From Azorinus chamasolen (taxonomy: Eukaryota; Mollusca; Bivalvia; Cardiida; Solecurtidae), in the NCBI GenBank assembly GCA_963576725.1, contig OY755240.1, positions 64,258,412 to 64,322,411 of the forward strand: a DNA stretch of 64,000 bases, in the 5' to 3' direction. Positions 12,901-22,179 of this stretch are shown here, one piece after another. The translations under genes and the position numbers were made by a program. Numbering within the stretch: position 1 is the first letter of the stretch; every line of letters begins with the position of its first letter. The notes under the pieces were generated by a model. It was not told where the DNA came from. It searched no databases and was given only the letters and a program-made list of their open reading frames with translations.

Positions 12901-14057
12901 CAGATTAAACATGCATGCAATTAGAAGCAGGGGGTTGCTTAATGCAGGGCAAGGTAATGCAGATGCAATACTGGCTATGCAATAACGCCCCCCCCCCTCA
13001 TGTCTGTGATAGGGGGCATATTGTTTTTGCTGTCTGTTGTTGTCCGTCACAACTTTAACGTTGGCGATAGTTGTATCTTCATTACACATACATACTTCAA
13101 ATTTGGCATGCATATGTAACTTATGGAGCGACTTATTAAGGTCAAGGTCGTGGTCATTAAGATCAAAGGTCATATGCAAAGTCATCAGTCGGTTGGGTGG
13201 TTGGTTTGCCCGTTTGTCACCAACTTTAATGTTGGCGATAACTTTGTCACCATTGCAATACAAACTTCAAATTTGCAATGCATGTACAACTTATGGTGGC
13301 GAACATTTTAGGGGCGACTTATTAAGGTCAAACACTGTCAAATAGCTTAGTTCCTGATCAGAAGTGAAGTTACTTGACATCTCATTTGGATCCAAACTGT
13401 TTGTCATGGCTAACCTAAGCTGTCAACGGTCTCAATAAATGAAATAGACATATTGTATTCTTTGCAACGTGGAATAGCACAACTAAGTATGAAAGGCTTA
13501 AACTTGTTAGAGGATTTTTAATGACAAACATTAATTTAATTAATTTAAACAATATTTTATTCAGAGAAAAGGATTGGACAACAGGCAAAGCCTATGTGAG
13601 TCCTCTCCAAATAACATCAAGGTATAAACATGTCATACATATACATATACAAGTCGATATGGTAAATCAATGAAAATACATGTACGTGTATATAGAAAAC
13701 GAGAGTTGTAATCAAATAATAAGTTGTATCTAATTAGTCAGACCCCGGTATCTCGAACCCGTCCAAGGCGAACATATCCTTAATTCAAAGCCTAAATCGA
13801 TTCATAGTGTGTACAGTTATCCCATACCGAATCAGCATAATCCACGTTTAAATTTTGAAATAAGGACAAACATTGCAGACCCTGATTAGAGGGCTCCTCA
13901 AATAGCCCCGAGTTTGGTCTTCACTGTTTGCAAATGACAGTACAACATGTCGGTTAATGAGAATGCGTAGACGTCTACGTAGTATGACATATTAATGTGA
14001 CACACTCCTTTGTTTGTTTCAGGCAACTACGATAGAGTGGACCAGAATTTAGTTTAA
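3901..14057 (+). CDS. Secreted protein with Asn-Pro-Met/Gly heptad repeats (8 exons)
   Basis: I do not recognise this gene. My spliced model is 3901-3946, 5155-5739, 6274-6465, 8039-8239, 9413-9620, 11133-11371, 12794-12853 and 14023-14057. Every intron is GT-AG, the frame stays open across all seven junctions, and the product is 521 residues with stop TAA. Exon 1 encodes a signal peptide (MRTAILFFGLVAMCQ). Exon 2 carries a charged spacer, then 14 heptads of the NPMFGGG/NPMYVGD type (residues 54-151), two shorter variants (152-163) and an acidic linker. Exons 3-8 encode a probably helical region rich in Met, Phe and aromatic residues, with three cysteines (two in exons 3 and 5, one in the signal peptide). 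Introns 1-4, 6 and 7 are phase 1 and intron 5 is phase 2. The repeats suggest an extracellular structural protein such as a shell-matrix or byssal component, but that is inference. The introns are packed with the hairpin elements listed here. Confidence 0.85.
4440..4744. repeat. A-type element interrupted by element G (intron 1)
   Basis: A decayed A-type element (CTGCGTTAAGC arm before; TTTAGGTGGTCGC and ATTACTG after) is split by a G element at 4525-4704. The G element has TTAGCCCTTACATTGC at the left and GTAAGGGTTAA at the right. The rest of intron 1 (3947-4439, 4745-5154) shows only a fragment resembling E near 4035. Confidence 0.5.
5268..5597 (+). repeat. Coding 21-bp minisatellite (Asn-Pro-Met heptads)
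   Basis: A 21-bp unit, GGCGGCAATCCAATGTTTGGT-like, repeats in frame 14 times (5268-5561) and then decays into two 18-bp units. Several consecutive units are identical, which points to recent slippage or unequal exchange. Confidence 0.9.
5790..6220. repeat. Degenerate A and B fragments (intron 2)
   Basis: 5800-5880 holds a decayed A-type hairpin (TGCATTACTTTTGGTTTAC...AAGCAGTTGCC). 5980-6160 holds B-type pieces (GACGGAGCCATCTCATCAGG; AGGAGCCGTCTGGCCAGGG). Confidence 0.4.
6524..6778. mobile_element. TTAA element D (intron 3)
   Basis: Starts TTAACCCTTCTCTTCCTGAA and ends CAAAGGGTTAA. The hairpin at 6671-6740 runs from TGTAAATAGTGCAGACCCTG to its mirrored arm. There are four further D copies at 17207, 47501, 52689 and 53875. 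Confidence 0.8.
6808..7046. mobile_element. TTAA element B (intron 3)
   Basis: CTAACCCTTTCCCTGTTC at the left (first T mutated) and GAGGGAAAGGGTTAA at the right. The hairpin at 6949-7012 shows the typical CCCTGATC against GATCTGGG mismatch. Confidence 0.75.
7133..7195. repeat. E palindrome, decayed
   Basis: AGCTTGGATCCGTTTGAGA pairs imperfectly with GTCTCATCTGGATCCAAAA. Confidence 0.45.
7453..7695. mobile_element. TTAA element B (intron 3)
   Basis: TTAATCCTTTTCCCTG at the left and GGAAAGGGTTAA at the right. The hairpin at 7594-7660 has the CCCTGGTC / GATCTTGG asymmetry. Confidence 0.75.
7730..7898. mobile_element. A2 palindromic element (intron 3)
   Basis: CAGTAAAACCTCTATAACGG and its inverse GAGGGTTTTACTG. 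The inner hairpin is GTGAAAGTAAAACAGAACGC with a perfect partner. Confidence 0.75.
8414..8665. mobile_element. Hybrid: TTAA ends with an A-type hairpin (intron 4)
   Basis: The ends TTAACCCTTTACCTGATAG and CTATTGGGTAAAGGGTTAA are B/C-like. The hairpin inside (8536-8620, GGTGGTAGCTTAAAGCAGGC with its inverse) is of group A, yet no CAGTAAAACC ends surround it. Confidence 0.7.
8666..8770. repeat. Partial A4-like element
   Basis: A decayed hairpin GCTTAATACACGGTAAAACA / GACCTGTATTAAGCTACCACC with only part of one terminal repeat. Confidence 0.4.
8870..9412. other. Intron 4 remainder
   Basis: Apart from a broken G arm (8872-8920, CAGTGTAGACCCAGATCAG) I see no gene, repeat unit or hairpin here. 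Confidence 0.4.
9718..9795. repeat. G palindrome (intron 5)
   Basis: TGCAAACATTGTAGATCCAG pairs with the inverted arm around GAGCCTAGAGGAGCCCTCTG. Confidence 0.45.
9841..10031. mobile_element. TTAA element C, reversed (intron 5)
   Basis: TTAACCATTTTCTCGATAAA at the left and CAGGTACGGGTTA at the right. One arm of the GAGCATTTGCTCC palindrome is lost. Confidence 0.6.
10157..10224. repeat. B palindrome (intron 5)
   Basis: GCAAACAGAGCAGACCCTG with the mirrored arm ending TCTGTTTGC. The CCCTGATC / GATCTGGG mismatch is present. Confidence 0.65.
10395..10627. mobile_element. TTAA element F (intron 5)
   Basis: Starts TTATACCTTTCGGCGCCAAA and ends GCGGCGGTGAAAAAGTTAA. The hairpin AAGTCCCTGATCAGACGCCG / CGTCTGATCTGGGACTGC has part of one arm deleted. 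Confidence 0.7.
10815..11023. mobile_element. A3 palindromic element (intron 5)
   Basis: GAGTAAAACCTCTCTAAACC at the left and GGTTTAGAGGGGATTTACTG at the right. The hairpin TAATGCAGAATGAGTCGTGC has its partner about 30 bases on. Confidence 0.7.
11428..11606. mobile_element. A3 palindromic element (intron 6)
   Basis: CAATAAAACCCCTCTTAAC / TATAGGGGTTTTACTG ends around a degenerate hairpin. Confidence 0.65.
11737..11910. mobile_element. A6 palindromic element (intron 6)
   Basis: Ends AGTAAAATCTCGATTATTCG and CGAATAATCGAGATTTTACTG. The hairpin TTAATGCATGGTGAAAGTCA is almost perfect. The terminal repeats differ from A1-A5. Confidence 0.7.
12335..12576. mobile_element. TTAA element B, complete (intron 6)
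   Basis: 242 bp, TTAACCATTTCCCTCATA to TGGTAAGGGTTAA. The hairpin at 12370-12441 is CAGTAGACCCAGATCAGACGG with an inverse reading GATCAGGG, so the asymmetric site is kept in the opposite orientation. B fragments also lie at 11940-12000 and 12095-12170. Confidence 0.8.
12990..13345. mobile_element. Pearl/Helitron-like tandem element (introns 6-7 side)
   Basis: A C-run and GGGGGCATATTG start are followed by a CTGT-rich bit and two diverged units of about 165 bp. Each unit contains CAACTTTAATGTTGGCGATA and ends GCGACTTATTAAGGTCA. The layout matches the bivalve pearl-type elements; the assignment is from memory of that class. Confidence 0.5.
13346..13402. repeat. E palindrome, decayed (intron 7)
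   Basis: CCTGATCAGAAGTGAAG with TCTCATTTGGATCCAAACTG. Confidence 0.35.
13563..13612. repeat. Short LINE/SINE 3'-end-like fragment (intron 7)
   Basis: GATTGGACAACAGGCAAAG CCTATGTGAGTCC resembles the hairpin found at the 3' end of several invertebrate LINEs and SINEs. 13613-13860 shows nothing else. Confidence 0.35.
13872..13935. repeat. G palindrome (intron 7)
   Basis: ACATTGCAGACCCTGATTAG pairs with the arm ending CTTCACTGTTTGC. Confidence 0.45.
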
Positions 14058-14173
14058 GGATGGTTCTATGCCAGTACCGACGCACATACTTGAACACGAA
14101 TGCAAATACAACCCGAAGCATATGTACAATGTAGTTGTCACTTGAAATGTTCATGTTAATGTGAAAAAACATT

Positions 14174-14179
14174 ATTAAA
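14174..14179 (+). terminator. Polyadenylation signal of the secreted-protein gene
   Basis: ATTAAA lies 117 bp past the stop codon, with a GT/T-rich stretch about 30 bp further on. It marks a short 3' UTR. Confidence 0.6.
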
Positions 14180-14244
14180 GATAAATTTGAGACCTTTAGT
14201 TGAACTCATTTTAGCTCCTTTCATTCGAGATGATACTTGTTGTA

Positions 14245-14449
14245 CAGTAAAACCCCGCTAATGCGACCACCTAAAAGAGGTATAATTCTTGGTGCTAGAT
14301 GCAGGTGGTAGCTTAATGCAGGACAAAAGTAATGCAGGAAGCTCCAAGAGGAGCTTTCTGCATTACTTATGTCCTGTATTAAGCAACCACCTGATTATAA
14401 AGACAGCCATGTTTATTCATTAAGTGGTTGCATTACAGGGGTTTTACTG
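14245..14449. mobile_element. A1 palindromic element, complete
   Basis: 205 bp between TA pairs. Ends CAGTAAAACCCCGCTAATGC and inverse. The hairpin keeps GGTAGC against GCAACC. Confidence 0.8.
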
Positions 14450-14517
14450 TATTTGGGCCGATGCTTTGGGCAGTGCAAGCAGTATAGCTCATGATAAGCC
14501 TATGCGATGTTGAACCC

Positions 14518-14715
14518 TTAACTCATTCTCTCCTAGACTATTTTAGACCCAAACTCGTTGAATAAATCTACCGAAAAAGAGCATTAACTAGAGAAAGGAA
14601 ACTTTTTAGAATTATGTAGTTTTGAATCAATTGTGATAAATAGAGCATTTGGAGCAAATGCCCTATTTGTCAAAATGGCTTCAAAGATGACTTTTACAGA
14701 GGCGCAATAAGGCAT
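14518..14715. mobile_element. TTAA element C
   Basis: TTAACTCATTCTCTCCTAGA at the left. The palindrome is reduced to GAGCATTTGGAGCAAATGCC. The right end has decayed; broken B pieces follow to about 14900. Confidence 0.55.
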
Positions 14716-15051
14716 TTGGAGAATATACACTGTAGATCAGATAGCTCTTATAGGGACATTCTTATCCAAGGTCTGCCCTGTAAGATATTTTACAAATCTT
14801 GTTGTAAACTATTTGCAGTGGCTGCAAGCTGTTTTAATACAAATTCAAGTCATAATGGGCCGATTCCTGCATGCATATTCATGAAGTACAGGGTTAAAAC
14901 TTCCATGTCCAAATTTGAGTGAAAAACTTCTGACTTATGAACCTTGCCCGTTTCTCTCTCCACTGTTTGCAAGTATGTTTTAGGCATCTGGCCTGTGTCT
15001 ACACTGTTTGCTCAAAGCTGAAAGACACATTTTTGAGGAGACTCGAATGCA

Positions 15052-15251
15052 CTAAAGTAGAAGCGGTCTTAAGCAGCCGTCAAATACCGGTCTAATTAGG
15101 GGTCTGTAAAAGCAGGGTGGTAGCTTGATGCAGGTTAAAAGTAATTCATAGCTCCTTAATGCTTTCTGCATTACTTTTGCCCTGCATTAAGTAACCGCCT
15201 GGATTTTTAAAACTGTTCAAATATATGAATGACCGCTTCTAGATTCTACTG
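15052..15251. mobile_element. A4 palindromic element
   Basis: Ends TAAAGTAGAAGCGGTC and GACCGCTTCTAGATTCTACTG. The hairpin GGTGGTAGCTTGATGCAGG has its partner at 15178-15202. Confidence 0.65.
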
Positions 15252-15308
15252 AACTTACAAACCTAAAGGTTACCTGATAAGTTGACGTCGTATTCAAATG
15301 TTTCCGTA

Positions 15309-15510
15309 CGGCAAAACCTCTCTAACGGCCACTAAATTACACCAAAGTATAATTAAGTTAAATGCAGGCGACTCTTAAAGTAAGGTGAAAGTATAACAGA
15401 ACGCTCCTATAGGAGCGTTCCGTTTTACTTTCACTTTGCTTTAAGCAGTCACCTGCACTAAATACCAACCACTAACACAATTTAATGGCCGTTATAGAGA
15501 GGTTTTAATG
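15309..15510. mobile_element. A2 palindromic element
   Basis: GGCAAAACCTCTCTAACGGC and the inverse GCCGTTATAGAGAGGTTTTA. The hairpin around GAACGCTCCTATAGGAGCGTT is perfect at its centre. 15511-15663 shows nothing. Confidence 0.75.
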
Positions 15511-15663
15511 TATTTGTCAAGTATTACCCATTTTATGACCTGGTGGTTTTGACCATTCCAATTATTCATGTAGGATGTCTTACAGTAGACAATATTTTCA
15601 TGCAATGTTACTCATTTGGAAAAGTTGCACTCTAGTCTGAAAGTAAAACGGTCAGGCCTAATA

Positions 15664-15862
15664 CAGTAAAAACCCTCTAAACCGGAATTCTAGTAGAGAA
15701 GAATTTAAATACTTTTAGGCAGATGACTGCTTAATGCATGGTGAAAGTCATGCAGAAAGCTCCTAGAGCTTTCTGTATGACTTTCACCCTGTATTAAGCT
15801 GCCACCTGTCTCCAATACCGATATTTATATTAAATTTAACGTCCGTTCTAGAGATTTTACTG
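15664..15862. mobile_element. A3 palindromic element
   Basis: TA-flanked. Ends CAGTAAAAACCCTCTAAACC and TAGAGATTTTACTG. The hairpin is GGTGAAAGTCATGCAGAAAG with a mirrored arm. Confidence 0.75.
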
Positions 15863-15866
15863 TATA

Positions 15867-16210
15867 CAGGAACCCCGCTAAGGAGACCTCTTTATGAATA
15901 TATACCGTCTCTAAGGTCGTGTGGTTGCTTAATGCAAGACGAAAGTAAAGCAGAAAGCTCCTGTAGAAGTTTTACTTTCGTCTAGCATAAACCCATTCCT
16001 CCATGAATATTCATAAAATAGATGACACCATAAATATCAACTAGATTAGAACTATAATAGCACATAGACATCAGAGGTGCTGGCCATGGCAGCTGTAGAA
16101 TCGTATCTATATTGCTTAATAAAGCAAACGGAGCAGACCCTGATCAGACAGTCTGGTCTGGGTCTACTATGTTTGCAAAGGCATAGAAAGGCTTATTTAA
16201 GGACTTTGCA
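15867..16210. repeat. A1 left part joined to element B'
   Basis: 15867-15990 is an A1 element cut in the right hairpin arm. 15990-16210 is a B' copy with the GCCATGGCAGCTGTAGAATC phrase and a shortened palindrome at 16125-16180. Confidence 0.5.
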
Positions 16211-16307
16211 AGACTTTCTACGTCTTTGCAAACAGACTAGACCCAGTCTTCTATGTTAAGACATTCTTTTAATAAGGTTTTCTATTTTGAGCATTCAGAA
16301 TGATCTA

Positions 16308-16509
16308 CAGTAAACCCCTGTAATGCAACCACCAAAAAGGGGCATAATTCAGTGGCAAAGGCATGTGGTAGCTTAATACAGGACGAACGTTATACAGAAA
16401 GCTCCAATATGAGCTTTCTGCATAACTTTCGTCCTGCATTAAGCAACCACCTGCTTATCAAGACAGCCATGTTTGTTCATTAAGTGGTCACATTAGAGGG
16501 GTGTTACAG
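16308..16509. mobile_element. A1 palindromic element
   Basis: TA-flanked CAGTAAACCCCTGTAATGC start. The right end GAGGGGTGTTACAG is mutated. The hairpin is GGTAGCTTAATACAGGACGA with its partner. Confidence 0.75.
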
Positions 16510-16612
16510 TCTTGCCATTAGTTTTATACACAGCACCATTCTGCAACTATGATTGCAATTCATTCAAAGCTTAGCTCTTTGAATGCGGGAAACGATTTGG
16601 CTGTCATGAAAA

Positions 16613-16672
16613 CGGTGTAGATCTTGATCAGAGCGTTCCTAGAGGAGCCCCCTGATTAGGATATGCACTGTC
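16613..16672. repeat. G palindrome
   Basis: GTGTAGATCTTGATCAGAGC pairs with CCCTGATTAGGATATGCAC. Confidence 0.45.
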
Positions 16673-16782
16673 AATCGAAAAACCCGTTCAAACTGAATGG
16701 ACCACGCCTTTAAACAGTGATGGACGAGTACACTTGAAAATTCAGCGTTTAACAGGTTAGAGCTAGGTTGCAACACTCACGT

Positions 16783-16990
16783 TTAACTCATTCTTTCCTA
16801 CTGACATATTTTTGCGCCTCTAAAACTCATTTATTAAAACCGTTGTGATAAATAGAGCATTTGCTCCTAAGGAGCAAATGCTCTATTTATCACAATGGTT
16901 TCAAAACTACACAATTCTAAAATTTTCATTTTCTATAGTTAAAGCTCCTTTTCAGTAGATTAACTCAAAAAAGTCCAGGAGAGAATACTT
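16783..16990. mobile_element. Element C, reversed
   Basis: TTTAACTCATTCTTTCC at the left. The hairpin at 16836-16902 is perfect around GAGCATTTGCTCCTAAGGAGC. The right TIR is worn. Confidence 0.65.
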
Positions 16991-17049
16991 TAAAATATGG
17001 GGTTCATTCTGTATGAACGGGTATTTTGTGCACACGTGACCCATCTGGC

Positions 17050-17150
17050 ATACCAAGAGTATATCCTGTCCTACAGGAGCTGTCTGATCTGGGTCTAATC
17101 TGATTGCAAACACGTAAATATGAGTCTTTATCAAGTAAATGGGTAAAAGT
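17050..17150. repeat. B right half
   Basis: CTACAGGAGCTGTCTGATC TGGGTC, then a tail ending AAATGGGTAAA. Confidence 0.4.
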
Positions 17151-17206
17151 TTATTAAACCTTTACTCCATGAATATTCAATTAAGAAATGTCATCATGGT
17201 TATTAA

Positions 17207-17456
17207 TTAACCCTTCGCTTGCTATTCACGTCAATATACCTACCTGTAAATAGTGAAGACCCAGATGAGACAGCTCCTGCAGGAGCTGTCTCATCAGGGT
17301 CTGCACTATTTACAAGTTGATTGTGCAACCAGTGCACTCCACAGCAGTGCTTGCGCAGTGAAATACTTGTACACAGTGAAGATATGTGTAATTATACAAA
17401 ATGGCATGGGTAAAGAAGGAGAAATGTATTTTAAAATTCAGCAAGCGAAGGGTAAA
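17207..17456. mobile_element. TTAA element D
   Basis: TTAACCCTTCGCTTGC at the left and GCAAGCGAAGGGTAAA at the right. The hairpin at 17245-17314 includes GACAGCTCCTGCAGGAGCTG. Confidence 0.8.
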
Positions 17457-17941
17457 GATTTATCATGATAGCCCAGGAGCATTCTTTTTTGGCCTTGGCA
17501 GAAACTGTATAATCATCTCTATAGTATACAAGTACAAAAGTTGCTGCAGAGGCAGCAACAGAGAGCGCGGCCAAACGAAATGCTAGGAAGATTGTGTAAT
17601 AGAGTTATAAATTGTCAACTGTATGAATTTAACATGGATGTAACTGTCCTTTGTTAATATTTTCAAACTGCAGACGGTATGTTTGAAGTAGGGAGTTTTG
17701 GACACATCTAATGGCATAATTGCGAAATTTTGACATCGTATATCGCTCACAAATGTAATTATTGCAGAGTGGAATGCTAGTAAACATTGAAATAAGATTT
17801 ATAAATGCAAAGTAAGCTGAAATAAACTGACTGTATAGTTTGTTGTCAAGCATTTTGCTACTATGACATTGAAGGTACGGGGGAATAGTTTGAAAAGACA
17901 AACTTAAGTGTTTTGTTGTGAACTTTGAAACGAATAGACTG

Positions 17942-18380
17942 ATATTATCCTCCCAATTTGACATGAGACTCATGCATATTCCGTGTATTATCGTCGGTAA
18001 TCTTCGAAAAAATTCCGAAGGCATATATAAGAATCCGCTATATGAATACAGTAAACCCCCTCTAATGCGACCAGCAAAAAGGGGCATAATTCACAGTGGC
18101 AAATGCAGGTGGTAGCTTAATACAGGACGAAAGTTGTGCAGAAAGCTCCTGTAGGAGCTTTCTGCATAACTTTTGTCCTGCATTAAGCAACCACCTGCTT
18201 ATAAAGACAGCATTGTTTATTCATTAAGTGGTCGCATTAGAGGGGTTTTACTGTACAAACCTCGAGGAACATGATTATTGCCGGCTTTTGGTTTGCTATT
18301 TTTTGTCACAGAGTATTACGAACAATCCCGATAAACACGCCGAAATTTAATCGAGTCTCATGTCAAATTGGGAGGATAAT
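17942..18380. repeat. Inverted repeat enclosing an A1 element
   Basis: ATTATCCTCCCAATTTGACA TGAGACTC at 17942-17970 recurs inverted at 18354-18380, with weaker similarity inward. An intact A1 element sits in the loop. 17457-17941 shows no recognised gene; a 152-codon reverse ORF there has no visible domain. Confidence 0.65.
18049..18253. mobile_element. A1 palindromic element, complete
   Basis: 205 bp, TA on both sides. Ends CAGTAAACCCCCTCTAATGC and GCATTAGAGGGGTTTTACTG. Hairpin centre AGAAAGCTCCTGTAGGAGC. Confidence 0.85.
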
Positions 18381-18384
18381 AATA

Positions 18385-19245
18385 TAGTAGAACATAAAGG
18401 CCGAGGTGGGTCTGAAACAAATGACACAATGTTGGTAAATAAGTACAATACAAAGCTGTAAAGGAGGATCTATATTGTAGCTATGTTTCATTTTCTGAAA
18501 TAATTGTAACAATCAAACAGTTACAAGGGTTCTAAAGGCAATTATGTTGAGGAAATGGTCATTTTTTGAAATATGTTCAACTGTAAGGAAAATGTGAATA
18601 ACTGACTAGGTGTTTATAACAAGGAAAAACTAGCATTTTAATTGATGACTAGTGTATTACAGAATATCTGCAAACATGATGTTGCATTGTGAGACGGAAC
18701 TAAATAGAGACGAGTTAATCTTTGGCAAACTACGTCGTATCATTATGCTCTCAGTAACGCTATGTGCATAATGAGAGATATGACGTTTATGTACAATGAA
18801 ACCTGTGTAAACGAAACAGAAATTGGGCATTGTTTTAGGAACAGAACAGAACATATCTTTATTCAACTTGTGCAAGCATGTACATTGTTGTTATAAATAC
18901 ATATACATAGCATATGTCACATAGGTCAAGTGATCTTTCAGATTGACAGTATATATGGAAAAATAGTCAAACAGGGAGAGTCACACACGAAATGACACCG
19001 CACCAAACACCATCTAACAAGAAACGGTAAAGCCACAAGGCAAAACATAACAGGACGCATATCAAGACGAAACACATTAAACATTAAGCATATTAAATAA
19101 CAAAATTGACCGTAGGCTGAAAGCAGGAGTGCCGCCTTGGAACGGCCAGCAACCAAAATAAGCTACTGGGGGACTTAAACCTGGTTTACGGGTACAATTA
19201 CAATCGATTTAATTACGTTGTGCGTTAAGTGCTGTCTATTCAGAT
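18385..19245 (-). repeat. Probable 3' untranslated part of the neighbouring LINE
   Basis: On the minus strand this follows directly on the stop codon of the LINE frame near 19245. It contains no other recognisable gene. Its extent is inferred from continuity only. Confidence 0.4.
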
Positions 19246-19825
19246 TTGAGATGACTTACATGTAAGCGTTAACAAGTGCGTTTCTCCTGCAAAAGGAATA
19301 CTTTATATATTGAGCCAGTTTAACTAGTTCCTGACGGTTTTGACGTTGTAGTAGCTGACAAAACTTTACAAAACTTGGTCTAGCATAATAACACTTTTTA
19401 TATACTTCTTACGCAGGTCTGTGTATGAACTACATAAAGAACAAAATGAAATTCGTCTTCAATATCACGAGTTTCACAGTAACTAGAATATCTTTCATTT
19501 CTTGGTATGCTTATTTTGCCGTATCTCCCTGTTTCTATTTTAATGAATGTGAAGACAGACCCAGCCTAGCAAGATAAAATCTAAGTTTATATGCCAATGT
19601 ATCTAAATATGCTTCAAATCCGAAACAGCTTTTAAAATGTCTGTATGTTGCTAGAGCACCGCTACTATTGATATTCTCATCTCAACCTTGTATAAAACCA
19701 TCCACTAATCTTTGTTTAAATATTTTGTGAAATGATTTCGGGTTTACAATTATTTGATCAATCCAAACATCAGCAAAACCATGATTTACTAGTAATGCTT
19801 AAATACTTGTAACCAAAGTACAAAA

Positions 19826-19975
19826 ATGAGTCATGCAGGAAACACCACATACAGAACAAACAGCTGCACGAACAGCAACACAAGGAAACAGCAAATGTAC
19901 ATAATTATAAAAACATCAAGAGACGCACAAAGACAAAACAAACATACGATAGGGGAAAGATGGAAGTATCGCCTA
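19826..19975 (-). mobile_element. Penelope-like 3' fragment inserted in the LINE
   Basis: Matches, on the minus strand, the 3' module of the Penelope-like copy at 33140-33270 (shared AAACAGTAAATGTACA-like and GAAGATGGAAGTA stretches). LINE coding similarity resumes on both sides. Confidence 0.6.
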
Positions 19976-21039
19976 CAATCGGCTAATACATTATTGTATA
20001 AAGTAGATAATATTACACTCTGTGTTGAAACTAGTTTCAGCCAATATTTAATAGTTCTAACGATTTATATACAAGGGATATCGACCCATTTCACCATATA
20101 TATTGTATGTCGATGTACATCTCTTCACGTGTAGTAACCTCTTACAAAATGTTGGGTGTACTCGTTCTATTTGTTTAGATTAAGTATAACCCCATACTTC
20201 ACATCCATAATTCAAAATAGAACTAACAAATGCATCAAATAACTGACATGTAACACTACATTTCAGGTTTAAACAGTTAATATTGGCCATGAGTGCATTC
20301 AATGATCTCAGCCCTTTACCTACTATAAACTCTTGATTTAAAACAAAGCTCACAGTGTAGTTGAAAACCGTCCCAAGGTAGTTAAAGTCATTTACTGTTT
20401 CTAAAATCTCACCCCGTACGACCAATTTTCATTTTCATTAAATTTTTCTAAACTTTTCCTAAACACCATTACTAATTTTCGAGCAATTTACAACTAATAC
20501 CCAACTTTCGCAGTATTCATTTAATTTATCCAATTTATATTGCAAGTCATGTGGCGATCTACCAAAGACAACAATGGCATCGGCATGAGGTAAAATTGCA
20601 AGTTAAATATCATCTATACTTATTCCTTTAAGATCTGGATCTTGCAGATTTAACTCTAAATCCTCAAGAAAAAAACAAACATTATGGGCGAGATTATATC
20701 CCCTTGCATGAGTCCATGTAATTATCGTAGATCTCAGAATAAGTACTTCCTTTTCTAATACATGTCTTGACTTTATCGTACATATCCTATAAAACACGTA
20801 AAATATTACCGTTAGGACCCAACTTATATAACTTGAACCACAAATAATTTCTATTTATACTATCGAATGCCATCTTTAAATCGACGAAAGCGCAGTACAA
20901 ACGTTTATTAGACGCTATCGTATTCAGTACAATAGCGTGAAGAATAAACACCGCGTCTACAGTTGACCGACACGATCTAAAGCCGAACTGTGCATCTGAT
21001 ATGATATTTTTTTCCTCACACTATGCTAAAACCCTGTTT

Positions 21040-21400
21040 TATCAGATAGTCTGCCTTGTCGGAGTACCGTAACTGAGTGCCGTGAATTGCGGAAATGCAC
21101 TAGTGCATTTTTTTATGCAAATTAGCAATCGTTAGCCAATCGTAGCGCTCATGTAAGCGCCAGCCAATCATAGCGCTCCATGTGGGCCGTCCGTTGTATT
21201 ACTGCGCTGTTTGTAAGGAATGGCCGAAACAGCCGTCAGCTATATAGCCTGTTTCATTTTCTTTGGCATTTTAAAGCTTATGTGATAGAAACTCGTTTAC
21301 TATTATGAATATGACACTCGCCAAAGCTCGTGTCATATCATTATAGTAAACTCGTTTCATAAAACAATGTGTAATGATCACTCATGTAAGATCCTCTATA
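21040..21400. mobile_element. Unclassified insertion in the LINE
   Basis: It separates two parts of one RT frame (LLN and NIISDAQFGF). It contains an ATGCAAAT octamer and two CCAATC-plus-TAGCGCTC repeats. A hairpin at 21290-21355 has arms ACTCGTTTACTATTATGA and ATCATTATAGTAAACTCG. Exact ends were not found. Confidence 0.5.
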
Positions 21401-22179
21401 TTTAACAGCCCTGCAAATATTTCAGCAAAGCAGCTAATCAATGTAATACCCCTGTATTTGGAAGAGTTTATACGATCACTCTTTTTATATAATGGAATAA
21501 CTATGCCCTGGGTCCATGAGTCTGGATAAAATCCAGAATTCAAAATGGCATTGAATGAATCGCACAAGTGTGAAGCTATAATATCAGTGGATTCAATAAA
21601 GTATGAACTTAGTAGAATATCAACCCCTACCGCTTTATCTGAATTGCGTTTTTTAACAACTGCTAAAATATCACAATTAATTTCATCAAAATTTAAAAAA
21701 TTGCAATTAGGATTGTCAAAATCATGGCTATAGCAAAGCAACTCTGCGTCCTCATTAACAGTTTGTTTAGAAGAGTCCATCATTGTTTAAAATAGTTAAA
21801 ATAAACTTGTCTACGATTATTTCGTTAGTAGCATGTGGCTTCTTCCGGAAGATCGACCAAAATGGCGTAAACGTTATGTTATTAAAATTATTACGCTTAC
21901 GAGAAATTAATTTCTTGTATGCTATTTTGCTTTCGCATAATACTATTCTATTTTCAGGCAATGGCTTACTGTTGTAACTGTGTAAAGCACAGAGGTACAC
22001 TTTTCTAGCGTGTCTAGCGTTTCTAGCGTGTCTGCATTCAGCATCAAACCATTCACTATCTTTTTTTTTTAAATCATCTTCTTTAATGCGTACATGTTTT
22101 GAAAAAAGAGGATCAGCAACCGAACGCATAGTTGCAACAATAATTTTGATCATACTTTTTAGGGAGTGACTGTGCAGTG

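Larger units (their letters stand above)
19245..22155 (-). pseudogene. LINE (non-LTR) reverse transcriptase, broken
   Basis: Read on the minus strand, fragments occur in normal LINE order: a linker with SEWFDAECRHAR (about 22060), RT entry motifs DKAVGVD and YRGITLIS (21400-21660), AQFGFRSCRSTVDAVF and AFVDLKMAFDSINR (20850-21010), a mutated catalytic box HADAIVVFG where YADD is expected (about 20580), NDFNYLGTVF (20380), ERVHPTFCKRLL (20150) and a C-terminal IEDEFHF region (about 19440). Frameshifts and stops separate the pieces. Two insertions interrupt it, at about 21040-21400 and 19826-19975. The 5' end is truncated at about 22155. The clade was not determined. Confidence 0.75.

Noticed and set aside
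17629..18087. A 152-codon reverse frame.
   Set aside because: It overlaps an A1 element end. It has no family motif and no supporting signals.
20180..20425. An 81-codon frame with LINE similarity that could be read as a stand-alone gene.
   Set aside because: It is one of several ordered fragments of the broken LINE at 19245-22155.
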